A stretch of 64,000 bases of DNA from JAHFTW01 sp038046785 (GTDB lineage Archaea > Thermoplasmatota > E2 > JACPAO01 > JAHFTW01): positions 1 through 64,000 of the forward strand of contig JBBSVM010000005.1 of NCBI GenBank assembly GCA_038046785.1. The letters run 5' to 3'. The notes below the pieces were generated by a model. It did not search any database, was not told the origin of the DNA, and was given only the letters and a program-made list of their open reading frames with translations. Shown piece by piece: positions 56,020 through 64,000 of the stretch (the stretch's first letter is position 1; each line of letters starts with the position of its first letter). Made by a program: the position numbers and the translations under genes.

Positions 56020-56580
56020 ATGGGGCCGCAAGCGGAGACCGTCCTGGACCTGGCGACGCGCCGTCGCATCGTTGAGCACGTGCAGGACAATCCCGGCCTC
56101 CACCTGCGAGCACTTGCCGAGGCGCTCGCCATGCCGGTCTCGACGCTGGAGTACCACTGCTACCACCTCTCGAAGCATGGCCACCTCTCGGTGCGCGAAG
56201 AGGGCGCGTTCAAGGCGTTCTACCCGGCCGAGGGGATGGACCGGCGCGACAAGGACATCCTCTACCTGGTGCGCCACGACGGCCCGCGCCGCATCTGCAC
56301 GCACCTGCTGCTCAACCCTGGCGCCACCCCGGCCGACCTGAAGCCGGCCACCGGGCTGTCGGGGCCGACGCTGAGTTTCCATCTCAACAAGCTGCGCAAG
56401 GCGGAACTGGTGCGCGAGGAGCCAGCGGGACGCACGAAGCGGCTCTTCGTCGTCGACCCCGAGCGGGTCGCAGGCGTCCTGGTGACCTACCGGCGCTCCT
56501 TCGTCGATGACGCGGTGGACCGCTTCAGCGAAGCGTGGCTCGCCCTTGTCCCGCCCACCAAGCCGCCCGAAACGGCTTAG
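56020..56580 (+). CDS. Tandem winged-helix transcriptional regulator
   Basis: A 186-aa protein with two winged-helix domains: RRRIVEHVQDNPGLHLRALA, SGTLEYHCYHLSKHG-like helix (VSTLEYHCYHLSKHGHLSVR), then DILYLVRHDGPRRICTHLLL, GLSGPTLSFHLNKLRKAELV. The duplicated ArsR/MarR-type arrangement is common in halophilic and Thermoplasmata archaea. Probably represses or senses together with the preceding membrane protein. Confidence 0.87.
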   Translation: MGPQAETVLDLATRRRIVEHVQDNPGLHLRALAEALAMPVSTLEYHCYHLSKHGHLSVREEGAFKAFYPAEGMDRRDKDILYLVRHDGPRRICTHLLLNPGATPADLKPATGLSGPTLSFHLNKLRKAELVREEPAGRTKRLFVVDPERVAGVLVTYRRSFVDDAVDRFSEAWLALVPPTKPPETA

Positions 56581-57563
56581 TCGTCGCGGCGGCGAGGAAC
56601 GAAGAGTGCCACGCCTGCCAGGATGCTGGCTGCGATGCCGGCGACGACGCCAAGCAGGAGGGTCGGCGTCAAGGGCACCGGCAGGCCGGTGATGCTCAAC
56701 ACGTGCGTGGACCAGTGCGGAACGCTCACAAGCAGTTGCAGCCCATCGGCGTCCTCAACAATCCAGTACTCCGGCTGCCCGCCGTCGTCGGCGGGGTTGA
56801 GGACATCCGCGAGGTCGGTCGCCTTGCGCAGGATCACTTCGGTCTGGCCAGCGTCCACGACATCGAAATACTGCACGCGCAGCCCCTCTTCCCCACCTGG
56901 GACGAGGGAGCCGTTCAAGTGGAACGAAAAGGCGCGTCCTTCCGCAAGTTCAGAGGAGAGCGTGATGGTGAGCGGGTCCGCAACGGTCGCCTGGCCGGTG
57001 CCCACCTCCACCGCGACGTCGTCGTAGGTGAGGATGGACGAAGTGGTGGTGCCTTCGGTGCTCGCGACGGCGACCTCCGCGCCGAGGCGTCGCTTGTCGA
57101 GGGCAGCGCCGAGCGCTTCCTTGAACGCTTCACGAGCTTCGTCGCGCGCCGCACGAGCGTCCGCTTTGCGGCAGGCGGGCACGCGGGGGTTCTCCGCGCA
57201 GTAGCGCTCGCGGCATGCATGCGGGTTGCGCTTGACGTCGCAGGGACGTTCGGGGCTGGAGGAGGCGTTGGGGCGCACGGAGGAAGGATCCGGGCAGTCG
57301 GTCGCATTCTTGGCGCCATCGGCGCGGCAGCGCTCCGGCTTTGCGGCACTGTCGTTGCCGCGGTTGGCGGGTTTCTTGTCGGGGTTCTTCGGCTCCCCGG
57401 AGGTGGAGTTGTCGGCGGTCCCGTTGCCCGCATCGCTTGTTTCAGGCGCCTCGCTGCTCTGACTCGAAGGGGGCGGGCTTGAGGAGCTCTGCTGCGCGGC
57501 CCCGAAGCCTGCGACCAGCAGAAGGCCCACCAGGGTGAGACTGACCAGCGTTCCCGGTTTCAT
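56577..57563 (-). CDS. Secreted, C-terminally anchored protein with cysteine-rich segment
   Basis: A 328-aa protein: signal peptide MKPGTLVSLTLVGLLLVAGF, a Ser/Pro/Asn linker, a cysteine-rich section (RCRADGAKNATDCPDP, PCDVKRNPHACRERYCAENP), a helix and a beta domain (ILTYDDVAVEVGTGQATVAD, QPEYWIVEDADGLQLLVSVP). The C-terminus TPTLLLGVVAGIAASILAGV and the following FVPRRR form a membrane anchor. Start ATG 57563 is 27 nt from the centre of CTTATAG; GTG 57566 is adjacent. It converges on the regulator gene with a 4-bp overlap. Confidence 0.78.
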   Translation of the reverse strand: MKPGTLVSLTLVGLLLVAGFGAAQQSSSSPPPSSQSSEAPETSDAGNGTADNSTSGEPKNPDKKPANRGNDSAAKPERCRADGAKNATDCPDPSSVRPNASSSPERPCDVKRNPHACRERYCAENPRVPACRKADARAARDEAREAFKEALGAALDKRRLGAEVAVASTEGTTTSSILTYDDVAVEVGTGQATVADPLTITLSSELAEGRAFSFHLNGSLVPGGEEGLRVQYFDVVDAGQTEVILRKATDLADVLNPADDGGQPEYWIVEDADGLQLLVSVPHWSTHVLSITGLPVPLTPTLLLGVVAGIAASILAGVALFVPRRRDD

Positions 57564-57677
57564 CACGGGACACTCAGCCAGCTTGCCTTATAGCCCCGTT
57601 CGGACAGGAATCAAACGGTCCGCAACCCCGCCGCCTCCCCAAGCCCCTTTAAAGCGGCCTTCGTCGCGGCGCTTGCC

Positions 57678-58796
57678 TTGGGAACGATCGCCGACAATAT
57701 CAAGGAGATCGAGGCCGAGATCTTCAAGACGCAGAAGAACAAGGCCACCGAGTTCCACATCGGGAAACTCAAGGCCAAGGTGGCGGCGCTCAAGGCCCAG
57801 CAGGAAAAGCAGGCGAGCCAGGGCGGCGGCGCGGGCCTGTCGTTCGCGGTCAAGAAGTCGGGCAACGCCACCGTCGGCCTCGTCGGCCTTCCATCGGTCG
57901 GCAAATCCACCATCCTCAACAAGCTCACCGGGCAGGAGACCTCGGCGGCAGCCGCGTACGAGTTCACCACGCTCACCGTCATTCCTGGCATGGTGACGCA
58001 CCGCGGCGCCGACATCCAGGTGCTCGACATGCCCGGCATCATCGCTGGCGCCCACATGAACAAAGGCCGCGGCCGTGAAGTCATCGCTGCGGCGCGCAAC
58101 TCGGACATGATTCTGCTGACGCTCGACGTCACGAAGGCGCACCAGCACCTGCCCATCATCATCCGCGAACTGGAGCAGTCCGCCATCCGCATCAACCGGC
58201 GCCCCAAGGACATCGCCGTCTACAACACCGACCGCGGCGGCGTGGATGTCCAGCTCACCAAGAAGCAGACCCATCTCACCGCCGAAGAGATTGCGGAGAT
58301 CATCAAACAGTTCAAGGTCAACAACGCGAACGTCGTCATCCGCGACGACATCACCGCCGACGACCTCGTCGACCATCTCAGCGGCAACCGCGTCTACATC
58401 CCCGCCGTCGCCCTCGTCAACAAGGTCGACCTGGTGACGCCCGAGCGCTACAAAGAAATCGAGGCGTGGCTGAAGGAAGAGGGCTTCCCCGCCATCGCCA
58501 TCGCCGCTGCCAAAGGCTACGGCATCGACAAGGCGAAGGACTTCATTTTCGACAACTTGCACTTCATGCGCGTCCACCTCAAGCCGCGCGGCGGCGAGGC
58601 GGACATGGTGGAGCCGCTCATCGTCAAGCAGGACACCGACGTCGGCATGGTGTGCGACATGCTTCACCGCGAGTTCCGCAAGAAGTTCCGCTACGCTCAG
58701 GTGTGGGGCAAGTCGGCGAAGTTCCCCGGTCAGATTGTTGGCATTGAGCACAAGCTGAAGGACGCCGACATTCTCACCGTCATTACGCGGATGTAA
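57678..58796 (+). CDS. DRG-family GTPase (Obg superfamily, TGS domain)
   Basis: Translation-associated GTPase, 372 aa, TTG start (TTTAAA centred 27.5 nt upstream). Helical N-terminus IKEIEAEIFKTQKNKATEFH, P-loop ATVGLVGLPSVGKSTILNKL, FTTLTVIPGMVTHRGADIQV (switch), LDMPGIIAGAHMNKGRGREV, NKVD box, and a C-terminal TGS domain (MRVHLKPRGGEADMVEPLIV to KDADILTVI). Orthologue of eukaryotic Drg1/2. Confidence 0.95.
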   Translation: MGTIADNIKEIEAEIFKTQKNKATEFHIGKLKAKVAALKAQQEKQASQGGGAGLSFAVKKSGNATVGLVGLPSVGKSTILNKLTGQETSAAAAYEFTTLTVIPGMVTHRGADIQVLDMPGIIAGAHMNKGRGREVIAAARNSDMILLTLDVTKAHQHLPIIIRELEQSAIRINRRPKDIAVYNTDRGGVDVQLTKKQTHLTAEEIAEIIKQFKVNNANVVIRDDITADDLVDHLSGNRVYIPAVALVNKVDLVTPERYKEIEAWLKEEGFPAIAIAAAKGYGIDKAKDFIFDNLHFMRVHLKPRGGEADMVEPLIVKQDTDVGMVCDMLHREFRKKFRYAQVWGKSAKFPGQIVGIEHKLKDADILTVITRM

Positions 58797-58840
58797 GCGG
58801 CTTCAGCGCAGGCTGTCGGCGCAGTCCGGCGCCTCGACGG

Positions 58841-60730
58841 TTAGCCGAGCCGGACGCCTTGAAGTGCGGCGGGACGGACGGGCAGCCAGAGCGAGTTCTC
58901 CACGCCGGGGCCGAATTGGAGGGCGTTCGTGCCCTCCTCGTACGACTCGATGGTGCGGCCGCCGTCGTTGCTCGCGATGGCCACGCGCAGCCGTTCGCCT
59001 GCCTTGACGACATCCTCCTGCGGGTAGAGGGGGATGGAGACCAGGTAGGGCGTCCCGGTCGGCACCGGCGCGGGCGCATCCACGCCGTTGCGGTAGGTCG
59101 GGTTGAGGTAGCCGTAGTTCTCGCGTGCGCCGATGACCACGCCGCTTGCGTCGAGTCGGTCCACGACGACGGTGAGGTGGGTGAAGGCGCGGTCGCTCGT
59201 GAGGGTCAGGTTGACGCGCGGGACGCCAGAGAGGAAGGTGTCGGCCGCGAAGGGCGGCGTCTCGAAAACGAGCTCCTGCACCAGTTCGTCGTCGCACTGC
59301 ACAGTGAGGGCCTCGACGGCGGAGAGCTGCGTGCCGCGGTTCTGCTGGTCGTGCGGGCAGCCATACCAGACGATTTCCTTCGCGGCGCCGTCGTACGGCG
59401 AGGACAGCAACGTGCCATCGTGGGGCTCCGTGCTGATGGACTGGGAGGTGGCGGGGTGGATGTGGAAGGTCAGCGACTCCCGAGTTTCCGCCGACAGCGG
59501 CCACTCGCTCGAGCGGTGCCAAGTGCCGGCGTTGTCTTGCACCCAGGCGACGTCTCCGGTGAACATGCCGGTGTCGAGGCCCTTGAGGGTGGTGTCGAAG
59601 AAGGCGGTGGCGTACGCCCACCAGTCGCCCCACGGAACTGCGGGATCGCAGGGCGGCGTGGCGTCCGGAGCGTAGGCGGCGCAGTCGCCTTTCGAGCGCG
59701 GGTACTGGTGCGGCCACTGGCCAGCAATGAGCGTCTTCTGCACGTCGAGGTCGTTGAAGTAGGTGGCAATGTGGTCGGGTTTGACGTTCCAGTCGGCGAG
59801 CCCCTGCGCCATCAGGACTGGGACGCCGACCTCGCCGGCGCGGCCGCGCAGGTTGCGCTCCGCCCACCAATCATTGTAGGCGCCCGACTGGTCGAGGCCA
59901 CCGTGCGTGACGACGTTGTCAACCAGAGGGCAGGCGGGCTCGTCGAGCTGTTTGAGGATGTAGTTCGGGTTCTGCGCGTTGAGGGTGGGTGCGACAGCGT
60001 TCGAAGTGTAGCCGGTGTTCGTGCCGCCCAGCGCGTGGTTGCCGTTGTAGGGGACACCGCCGTTGTGGTGGTAGTTGTAGAAACTCGTCGAGGCGACGAC
60101 CGGGATGACGCCCCCGAGGTGGCCGGTCTTGGCGCCCGCCTCAGCGAGGGCGGCGATGTGCGCCTCCGAGCCGGGGTAGCTTGCACCGATGAAGCCGACT
60201 TTGCCGTTCGACCACGGCTGCGTGCCAAGCCACTCGATGACCTCGGCCGCGTCGGCGATGTCTCCGGCGCCGCGCAGGTCGAGGCAACCGGACGAGTCGC
60301 CGGTGCCGCGCACGTCGGCGTAGGCAAAGGCGTAGCCGCGCCGCACGAACTGCGTGTCGAACGTGGAGTCGCACGGCGCGACGACGGGTTGGCAGCCTGC
60401 AATGGGTTCGACGAGTCCGTCCAGCATCGGGTTCGTGCCGACCGATCCGGCGCCCGCCGTGTAGGGGGTGAACTCGACAATGGCGGGAACCTTCTCCGTG
60501 GTCTCGGGGCGGACGACACGAACATGGATTTCCAGGTCGCCAGCCGTCACGAGCGCTTCCTCCATGAGAAGGTTCAGCGCCATGTCGGGGGCGCGCATCG
60601 CCTCCACATAAGCCAGGAACGGTGGCGCCGTGTCGGCCACCTGCGGCAGTCCGTCCGGGGCGGGTGTCGTGGATGCGCAACCCGCGAAGGCAACGGAACC
60701 GAGCAGCAAGACGAGCGCGAGAGAACGCAT
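58841..60730 (-). CDS. Lipoprotein CocE/NonD-type acyl hydrolase (X-Pro dipeptidyl-peptidase fold)
   Basis: A 629-aa surface hydrolase: MRSLALVLLLGSVAFAGCAS (lipobox AGC). Alpha/beta-hydrolase with AYADVRGTGDSSGCLDLRG, nucleophile Ser184 in VGFIGASYPGSEAH, likely Asp in GLADWNVKPDH and His in AGQWPHQYPRSKGDC. The C-terminal jelly-roll (LTLTSDRAFTHLTVVVDRLD, VKAGERLRVAIASNDGG) is typical of the family. Substrate could be Xaa-Pro peptides or acyl esters. Confidence 0.9.
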   Translation of the reverse strand: MRSLALVLLLGSVAFAGCASTTPAPDGLPQVADTAPPFLAYVEAMRAPDMALNLLMEEALVTAGDLEIHVRVVRPETTEKVPAIVEFTPYTAGAGSVGTNPMLDGLVEPIAGCQPVVAPCDSTFDTQFVRRGYAFAYADVRGTGDSSGCLDLRGAGDIADAAEVIEWLGTQPWSNGKVGFIGASYPGSEAHIAALAEAGAKTGHLGGVIPVVASTSFYNYHHNGGVPYNGNHALGGTNTGYTSNAVAPTLNAQNPNYILKQLDEPACPLVDNVVTHGGLDQSGAYNDWWAERNLRGRAGEVGVPVLMAQGLADWNVKPDHIATYFNDLDVQKTLIAGQWPHQYPRSKGDCAAYAPDATPPCDPAVPWGDWWAYATAFFDTTLKGLDTGMFTGDVAWVQDNAGTWHRSSEWPLSAETRESLTFHIHPATSQSISTEPHDGTLLSSPYDGAAKEIVWYGCPHDQQNRGTQLSAVEALTVQCDDELVQELVFETPPFAADTFLSGVPRVNLTLTSDRAFTHLTVVVDRLDASGVVIGARENYGYLNPTYRNGVDAPAPVPTGTPYLVSIPLYPQEDVVKAGERLRVAIASNDGGRTIESYEEGTNALQFGPGVENSLWLPVRPAALQGVRLG

Positions 60731-60808
60731 CGCACGCCGACGCGGATGGCAAGACAAGAGCCTTGCGTCGCACTCGCAAACCCCAAGTGGGGCCTGCGGG
60801 TCGAAGGG

Positions 60809-61219
60809 ATGTTGCCCGAGTCCTGGACGGTCGCATCCGCCAACGCCGCCCTCCCCGAGGTGCGCCGCCTGCTGGGTCTCGCCCGGGCAAGCGGGTCTCG
60901 GCTGCGCGACCTGCAGGCTCACCTCAACGACCTGCGCATCGTGCACGGCGACCAGGTGCTCTCCCCGGCGGGGACGGGCTACTCCGAGTTCGCTGTGCTC
61001 CTCGCCACGTTCCAGGCCGAGCGCGAAAACTATCTTGCTCTCGTCGCCGATTTTGGCCGCCTGGGCGTCGAGCTGAAGGACGTCGAGCAGGGCCTCGTTG
61101 ATTTCCGCGGCAAGGTGGGGCTGCGCGACGCTTTCCTGTGCTGGCGCGAAGGGGAGGCGGCCGTGACGCATTGGCACGAACTCGAGTCCGGCTTTGCCGG
61201 TCGGCGCCCCATTGCCTAA
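60809..61219 (+). CDS. DUF2203 protein
   Basis: A 136-aa helical protein. PESWTVASANAALPEVRRLL and the C-terminal signature VELKDVEQGLVDFRGKVGLR, CWREGEAAVTHWHELESGFA, GRRPI are characteristic of DUF2203. Function unknown; conserved in bacteria and archaea. An in-frame ATG at 60746 exists; 60809 fits the usual N-terminus. It diverges from the CocE-type gene. Confidence 0.88.
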   Translation: MLPESWTVASANAALPEVRRLLGLARASGSRLRDLQAHLNDLRIVHGDQVLSPAGTGYSEFAVLLATFQAERENYLALVADFGRLGVELKDVEQGLVDFRGKVGLRDAFLCWREGEAAVTHWHELESGFAGRRPIA

Positions 61220-61274
61220 TCCGAAACGGGCCGCAAACGTCGCCTTTGTGAACAGGGTCCGGCTCGCCGGACCG

Positions 61275-62684
61275 ATGCGACGCCGCACGCTGGCCGCCCT
61301 GGCACTTGGGGTGGCGGCGCTCGTTTTTCGGCTGTGGGGTCTCGGCCGCGAGTCGCTCTGGGTGGATGAGGCAGCGAGCTGGGCGGTGGCACGGCAGAGC
61401 GTTGCCGCCATTTTTGCGCAGCCCGAGCAGACTCCGCCGCTCTACAATCTCCTGCTGCATTTTTGGATGCAGGTCGCAGGGGCGAGCGAAGCGGCGTTGC
61501 GCTTCCCGTCGGCGCTGTTTGGTTCCGCCGCCGTGGCGATGCTCTATCTCGTCGCGCGCCGTTTCGTCACCGCGCCGTACGCTACGCTCGGAGCAGTGCT
61601 CGCCATCCTCAATTTCCATTTCATTCGTTCCAGTCAAAACGCGCGCACCTACGCCCTCTTCATGCTGCTGGCGTTGCTGTCGATTCACGCGCTTCTTCGC
61701 GTTCTGGAAGGCTCCCGCCGCGCCCGCGTTGGCTACGCGATTGCCACGGCGCTCCTGCTCTACAGCCACGTCTACGGGCTGTTTCTCTTTGCTGGCCAGG
61801 TCACCTACGCATTCGCGTTGCGCAACAAGCATGGTGCCGGCGCGCGGCTGCTCTGGTTGCAAGGCATCGCCCTGATTCCGTTTCTCGCCTGGGTCCCCAT
61901 CCTCATCTCGCGCGCGTCCGCCGTGACCGACGGGTTCTGGATCCGTTGGGACCAGGTTCTCGCCGGAGCCAATCTGGGCGGGGGCTCCTGGCCCGCGGAC
62001 CTCGGACTCGTTGCCGGCGTCGTCGTGGGCCTGTTCGTTCTGCCTCGCGTCGCGCGCCATCCCAAGGTGGTTGGAGCGGTGCCACGGCCGCGTTTGCTCA
62101 TTGGAACTTGGGTCCTGTTGCCGTTTGCCATCCCCGTCGTCCTCTCGGTCATCCTCGGTCCCATCGTGAGCCCCACCTACACGATTGCCGCGTGGCCTGG
62201 CATCCTCCTCCTCACCATGGCGGGGTTGCAGTCGTATCGACGCCGCACCGCCACGATTCTCGCAATTCTCCTCCTGACCGCCGCTTGCTTTGCCGCGACC
62301 GACGCCCTGACATCGCGGCAGAACCAGGATTGGCGCGCCACGTTCGAGACGTTGGACCGTGAAGCGACCCCGGGGGACTTGGTGCTCTTTACCCCCGGCT
62401 ACTGTGGCGACTCGAGCGAACGGCTGCAGTGTCCCTACGATTACTACGGGACGCGCAAAGACTTGCGGTTCGTGCCGTTCCTGGATGGATATCGGCAGGT
62501 TGGCACGAGCGACCTGGACGCGCTGAACCAGACTCTCGCGGGCGAGTCTTCGGTCTGGCTGGTCGAGAGCGACGGCGGCGACCCGGAAGGGCACATTGCG
62601 TCGCGGCTGGGCACGACATTCGTCCTGGAGAGTCGCCTGGAGCCGCATCGGCTTCGGCTGACGCACTGGGTCGCTGCCTCTTGA
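61275..62684 (+). CDS. GT39-type membrane glycosyltransferase
   Basis: A 469-aa dolichyl-phosphate-sugar-dependent type transferase. The diagnostic acidic pair lies in GRESLWVDEAASWAVARQS in the first extracytoplasmic loop, followed by QTPPLYNLLLHFWMQVAGAS and about ten helices. The C-terminal soluble domain (DWRATFETLDREATPGDLVL, YDYYGTRKDLRFVPFLDGYR) faces outward. Probably adds sugars to surface proteins or lipids. Confidence 0.88.
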   Translation: MRRRTLAALALGVAALVFRLWGLGRESLWVDEAASWAVARQSVAAIFAQPEQTPPLYNLLLHFWMQVAGASEAALRFPSALFGSAAVAMLYLVARRFVTAPYATLGAVLAILNFHFIRSSQNARTYALFMLLALLSIHALLRVLEGSRRARVGYAIATALLLYSHVYGLFLFAGQVTYAFALRNKHGAGARLLWLQGIALIPFLAWVPILISRASAVTDGFWIRWDQVLAGANLGGGSWPADLGLVAGVVVGLFVLPRVARHPKVVGAVPRPRLLIGTWVLLPFAIPVVLSVILGPIVSPTYTIAAWPGILLLTMAGLQSYRRRTATILAILLLTAACFAATDALTSRQNQDWRATFETLDREATPGDLVLFTPGYCGDSSERLQCPYDYYGTRKDLRFVPFLDGYRQVGTSDLDALNQTLAGESSVWLVESDGGDPEGHIASRLGTTFVLESRLEPHRLRLTHWVAAS

Positions 62685-62733
62685 GTCGGTGCGACGCGGC
62701 GACGGGCACCAGAAGGCTCATGGCCGAAGCGGC

Positions 62734-64000
62734 ATGGGCGAGGATGTGGCTTGGCAGGCGGAGAGTCGGTGGCTGCCGTTCGCGGTGCTGTTCCAGCTTC
62801 TCCCCTTCCTTGTGCTGCCGCTCTTGGCGGCCATCGCCGCGCAGGGACGCCACCGCGCCGCGCGCCGCCTCGCCCTTCTTGCCGCTGCCGCGTTGGCAGG
62901 CTTCGTTGCCCTCCTCAGGCACCTTGCAGGATTGCTTCAGCCATGGGAAGCGGGCTGGAACCAAGGCCCCTTCAGCTCTCTTGCGTCTCTGTTCCAACCG
63001 GCCTCCTTCCCGCTCGCCCTCTTCGCCTCGTTTCTCCTTACGCTCTGGCCCGCCGCACGGGGACGCTGGCGCGAGGCGGCCGTGGTGCTTGTTGCAGGTC
63101 CTGGTCTTGGCGGCTTGGTCGCGGCAGCAAAGTTGGCGCACCCACGTGCCGGCCCCGTCCAGCACCCATTCTTCGGCAACGCGATGGGAATCCCGGACGA
63201 TGTCGCCACTCTCGCACTCGGGCTCGCCATCTTGGTGCCTTGGCTGGTCTGGCGGCTCAAGCCGGCCGCGACCCGCATCGGTTGGCTCCTGCTGGTCCCT
63301 GCCGCTTTCATCGCAGGCCTTGTCCCGCTGATTGGCGGCACCGCGTGGGCGGGCGACATCTTGGCGGGCTGGCTTCTCGCGCTGTTCTGGGTGCCATTTG
63401 TGCTTGCGGTCGAGTCGCTGGCAAGGGACTGGAGCGCTGGAGTTGGATGGCCTGGAGCGGTGGCCCGCGTCGCCGACCGCGCCGTCGACGCGGTGCTTGC
63501 CCGCCCCACCGCGTGGCTTCTCGCGCTCGTTGCCGTCGGCGTCGCCCTGCGCATCGCAAGTGTTTGGTGGACACCGCTCGGCATCGACGCCTACGCCTAC
63601 GCTGTGATGGGCAAGAGTTTCCTCGCGACCGGGAGCTTCACGATGCCGTGGGGCGACCTGCACAGCTACCTCGACCTGCCCGTGCCATCGCACCATTACC
63701 CTCCTCTCTATCCGGTCTTGGTCGCCGGCTTTGAGGCGCTCTTCGGCGTTAGCCGCACCACGCTCCATTTCGCCGGTCTTGCAACCGGCCTCGCTGCCGT
63801 CCTAGTCGCCTATCTCTGCAGCCGCAATCTGTATGGCCATCGCAAGGGGCTCGTCGTCGCCGCCGTCGTGGCGGTGAGCCCCATCTTCGTGCAGAACACC
63901 GGCCAGGGCTACTCGGAGAACCTCGTCCTCATCTTGTTCACGGCGACCCTTTGGGCCATCCTGAAGAGCCTCGACCGGCCCGCCTACATCGTCCTCGCCG
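62734..64000 (+). CDS. PAP2-like membrane domain fused to GT39-type glycosyltransferase (partial)
   Basis: The frame from ATG 62734 is open for 422 codons to the window edge. Residues 1-230 are about six helices that resemble a PAP2 phosphatase: AAAKLAHPRAGP for KxxxxRPRP, NAMGIPDDVATLALG for the SGH loop and GGTAWAGDILAGWLLALF for SRxxxHxxxDxxxG. The catalytic histidines are absent. From about residue 265 a GT39 domain begins with GIDAYAYAVMGKSFLATGSF, containing the DAYAY acidic site and HHYPPLYPVLVAGFEALFGV. The 3' end lies outside the window. Confidence 0.8.
   Translation, partial: MGEDVAWQAESRWLPFAVLFQLLPFLVLPLLAAIAAQGRHRAARRLALLAAAALAGFVALLRHLAGLLQPWEAGWNQGPFSSLASLFQPASFPLALFASFLLTLWPAARGRWREAAVVLVAGPGLGGLVAAAKLAHPRAGPVQHPFFGNAMGIPDDVATLALGLAILVPWLVWRLKPAATRIGWLLLVPAAFIAGLVPLIGGTAWAGDILAGWLLALFWVPFVLAVESLARDWSAGVGWPGAVARVADRAVDAVLARPTAWLLALVAVGVALRIASVWWTPLGIDAYAYAVMGKSFLATGSFTMPWGDLHSYLDLPVPSHHYPPLYPVLVAGFEALFGVSRTTLHFAGLATGLAAVLVAYLCSRNLYGHRKGLVVAAVVAVSPIFVQNTGQGYSENLVLILFTATLWAILKSLDRPAYIVLA

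Noticed and set aside
58859..60808. Long plus-strand open frame leading into the DUF2203 gene
   Set aside because: Only the last 136 codons match DUF2203. The upstream part is antisense to the CocE-type hydrolase with its intact active site.
1..64000. CRISPR array, rRNA operon or transposase gene
   Set aside because: No regularly spaced identical repeats, no rRNA-like conserved stretch and no transposase or integrase motif were seen in any frame examined.

Overview
The window is a high-GC archaeal chromosome segment, most likely from the Thermoplasmatota side of the Euryarchaeota. The archaeal assignment is firm: it carries exosome Rrp4/Rrp41/Rrp42, SBDS/SDO1, a proteasome alpha subunit, Sec61-beta, ribosomal proteins S12, S7 and eL43, Rpo12, KEOPS Pcc1, PCNA, both primase subunits, GINS, archease, a stand-alone GMP-synthase ATP-PPase and a DRG GTPase. 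The placement near Thermoplasmata rests on recollection of S12 and on gene style; the exact lineage cannot be read from the sequence. Many genes have a TATA-like CTTAAA/CTTCAAG element whose centre lies 24-28 nt before the start codon, which implies widespread leaderless transcription, often from GTG or TTG.

Layout. 1-4007 (minus): psmA-sdo1-rrp4-rrp41-rrp42, the classic proteasome/exosome superoperon. 4278-15040: two secreted proteins, a COG1031 radical SAM protein, a trypsin-like protease, a DMT transporter, Sec61-beta, a secreted M14 carboxypeptidase, and HAD phosphatase/folD diverging from one palindromic TATA box. 15148-18912: lipoproteins, rpsL-rpsG, a hairpin terminator, then rpl37ae-rpoP-pcc1. 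18958-22617: a tandem array of PKD-like lipoproteins plus one probable relic. 22666-26509: pyrE-purD-GPN GTPase-small membrane protein. 26487-30995 (minus): a CinA-like protein, a DUF2157-type membrane protein and a three-gene operon (type III polyketide synthase, ICMT-type methyltransferase, flavoprotein). 31099-38749: guaA ATP-PPase, a GxxExxY gene bounded by inverted repeats, PCNA, lipoproteins, priL-priS-GINS and two small genes. 38789-42778: four tandem lipoproteins with a carboxypeptidase-regulatory-like domain, one frameshifted. 42796-45587 (minus): archease, CPBP protease, thioesterase, lipoprotein. 45646-53067: mutY and a cytochrome c maturation/thiol-redox cluster (thioredoxin-like protein, CcmF, CcdA fused to a TlpA-like domain). 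53118-64000: LVIVD lipoprotein, tRNA-Pro, dcd, YkgJ-type protein, a membrane protein/winged-helix pair, DRG, a CocE-type lipoprotein hydrolase, DUF2203 and two GT39-type membrane glycosyltransferases, the last cut by the window edge.

How the parts fit. Housekeeping operons (RNA decay and ribosome maturation, translation, replication, nucleotide synthesis) alternate with an unusually dense envelope programme: about eighteen lipobox proteins in 64 kb, several secreted hydrolases with C-terminal hydrophobic-plus-arginine tails, and GT39 enzymes. CcmF with CcdA-TlpA indicates extracytoplasmic c-type cytochromes and so a respiratory lifestyle. The most interesting items are the type III PKS/ICMT/flavoprotein operon, whose gene content matches the bacterial srsABC phenolic-lipid operon, the inverted-repeat GxxExxY cassette with related repeats at the priL/priS junction, an apparent ATC start codon in rpsL, and intergenic hairpins closed by C-GNA-G triloops.
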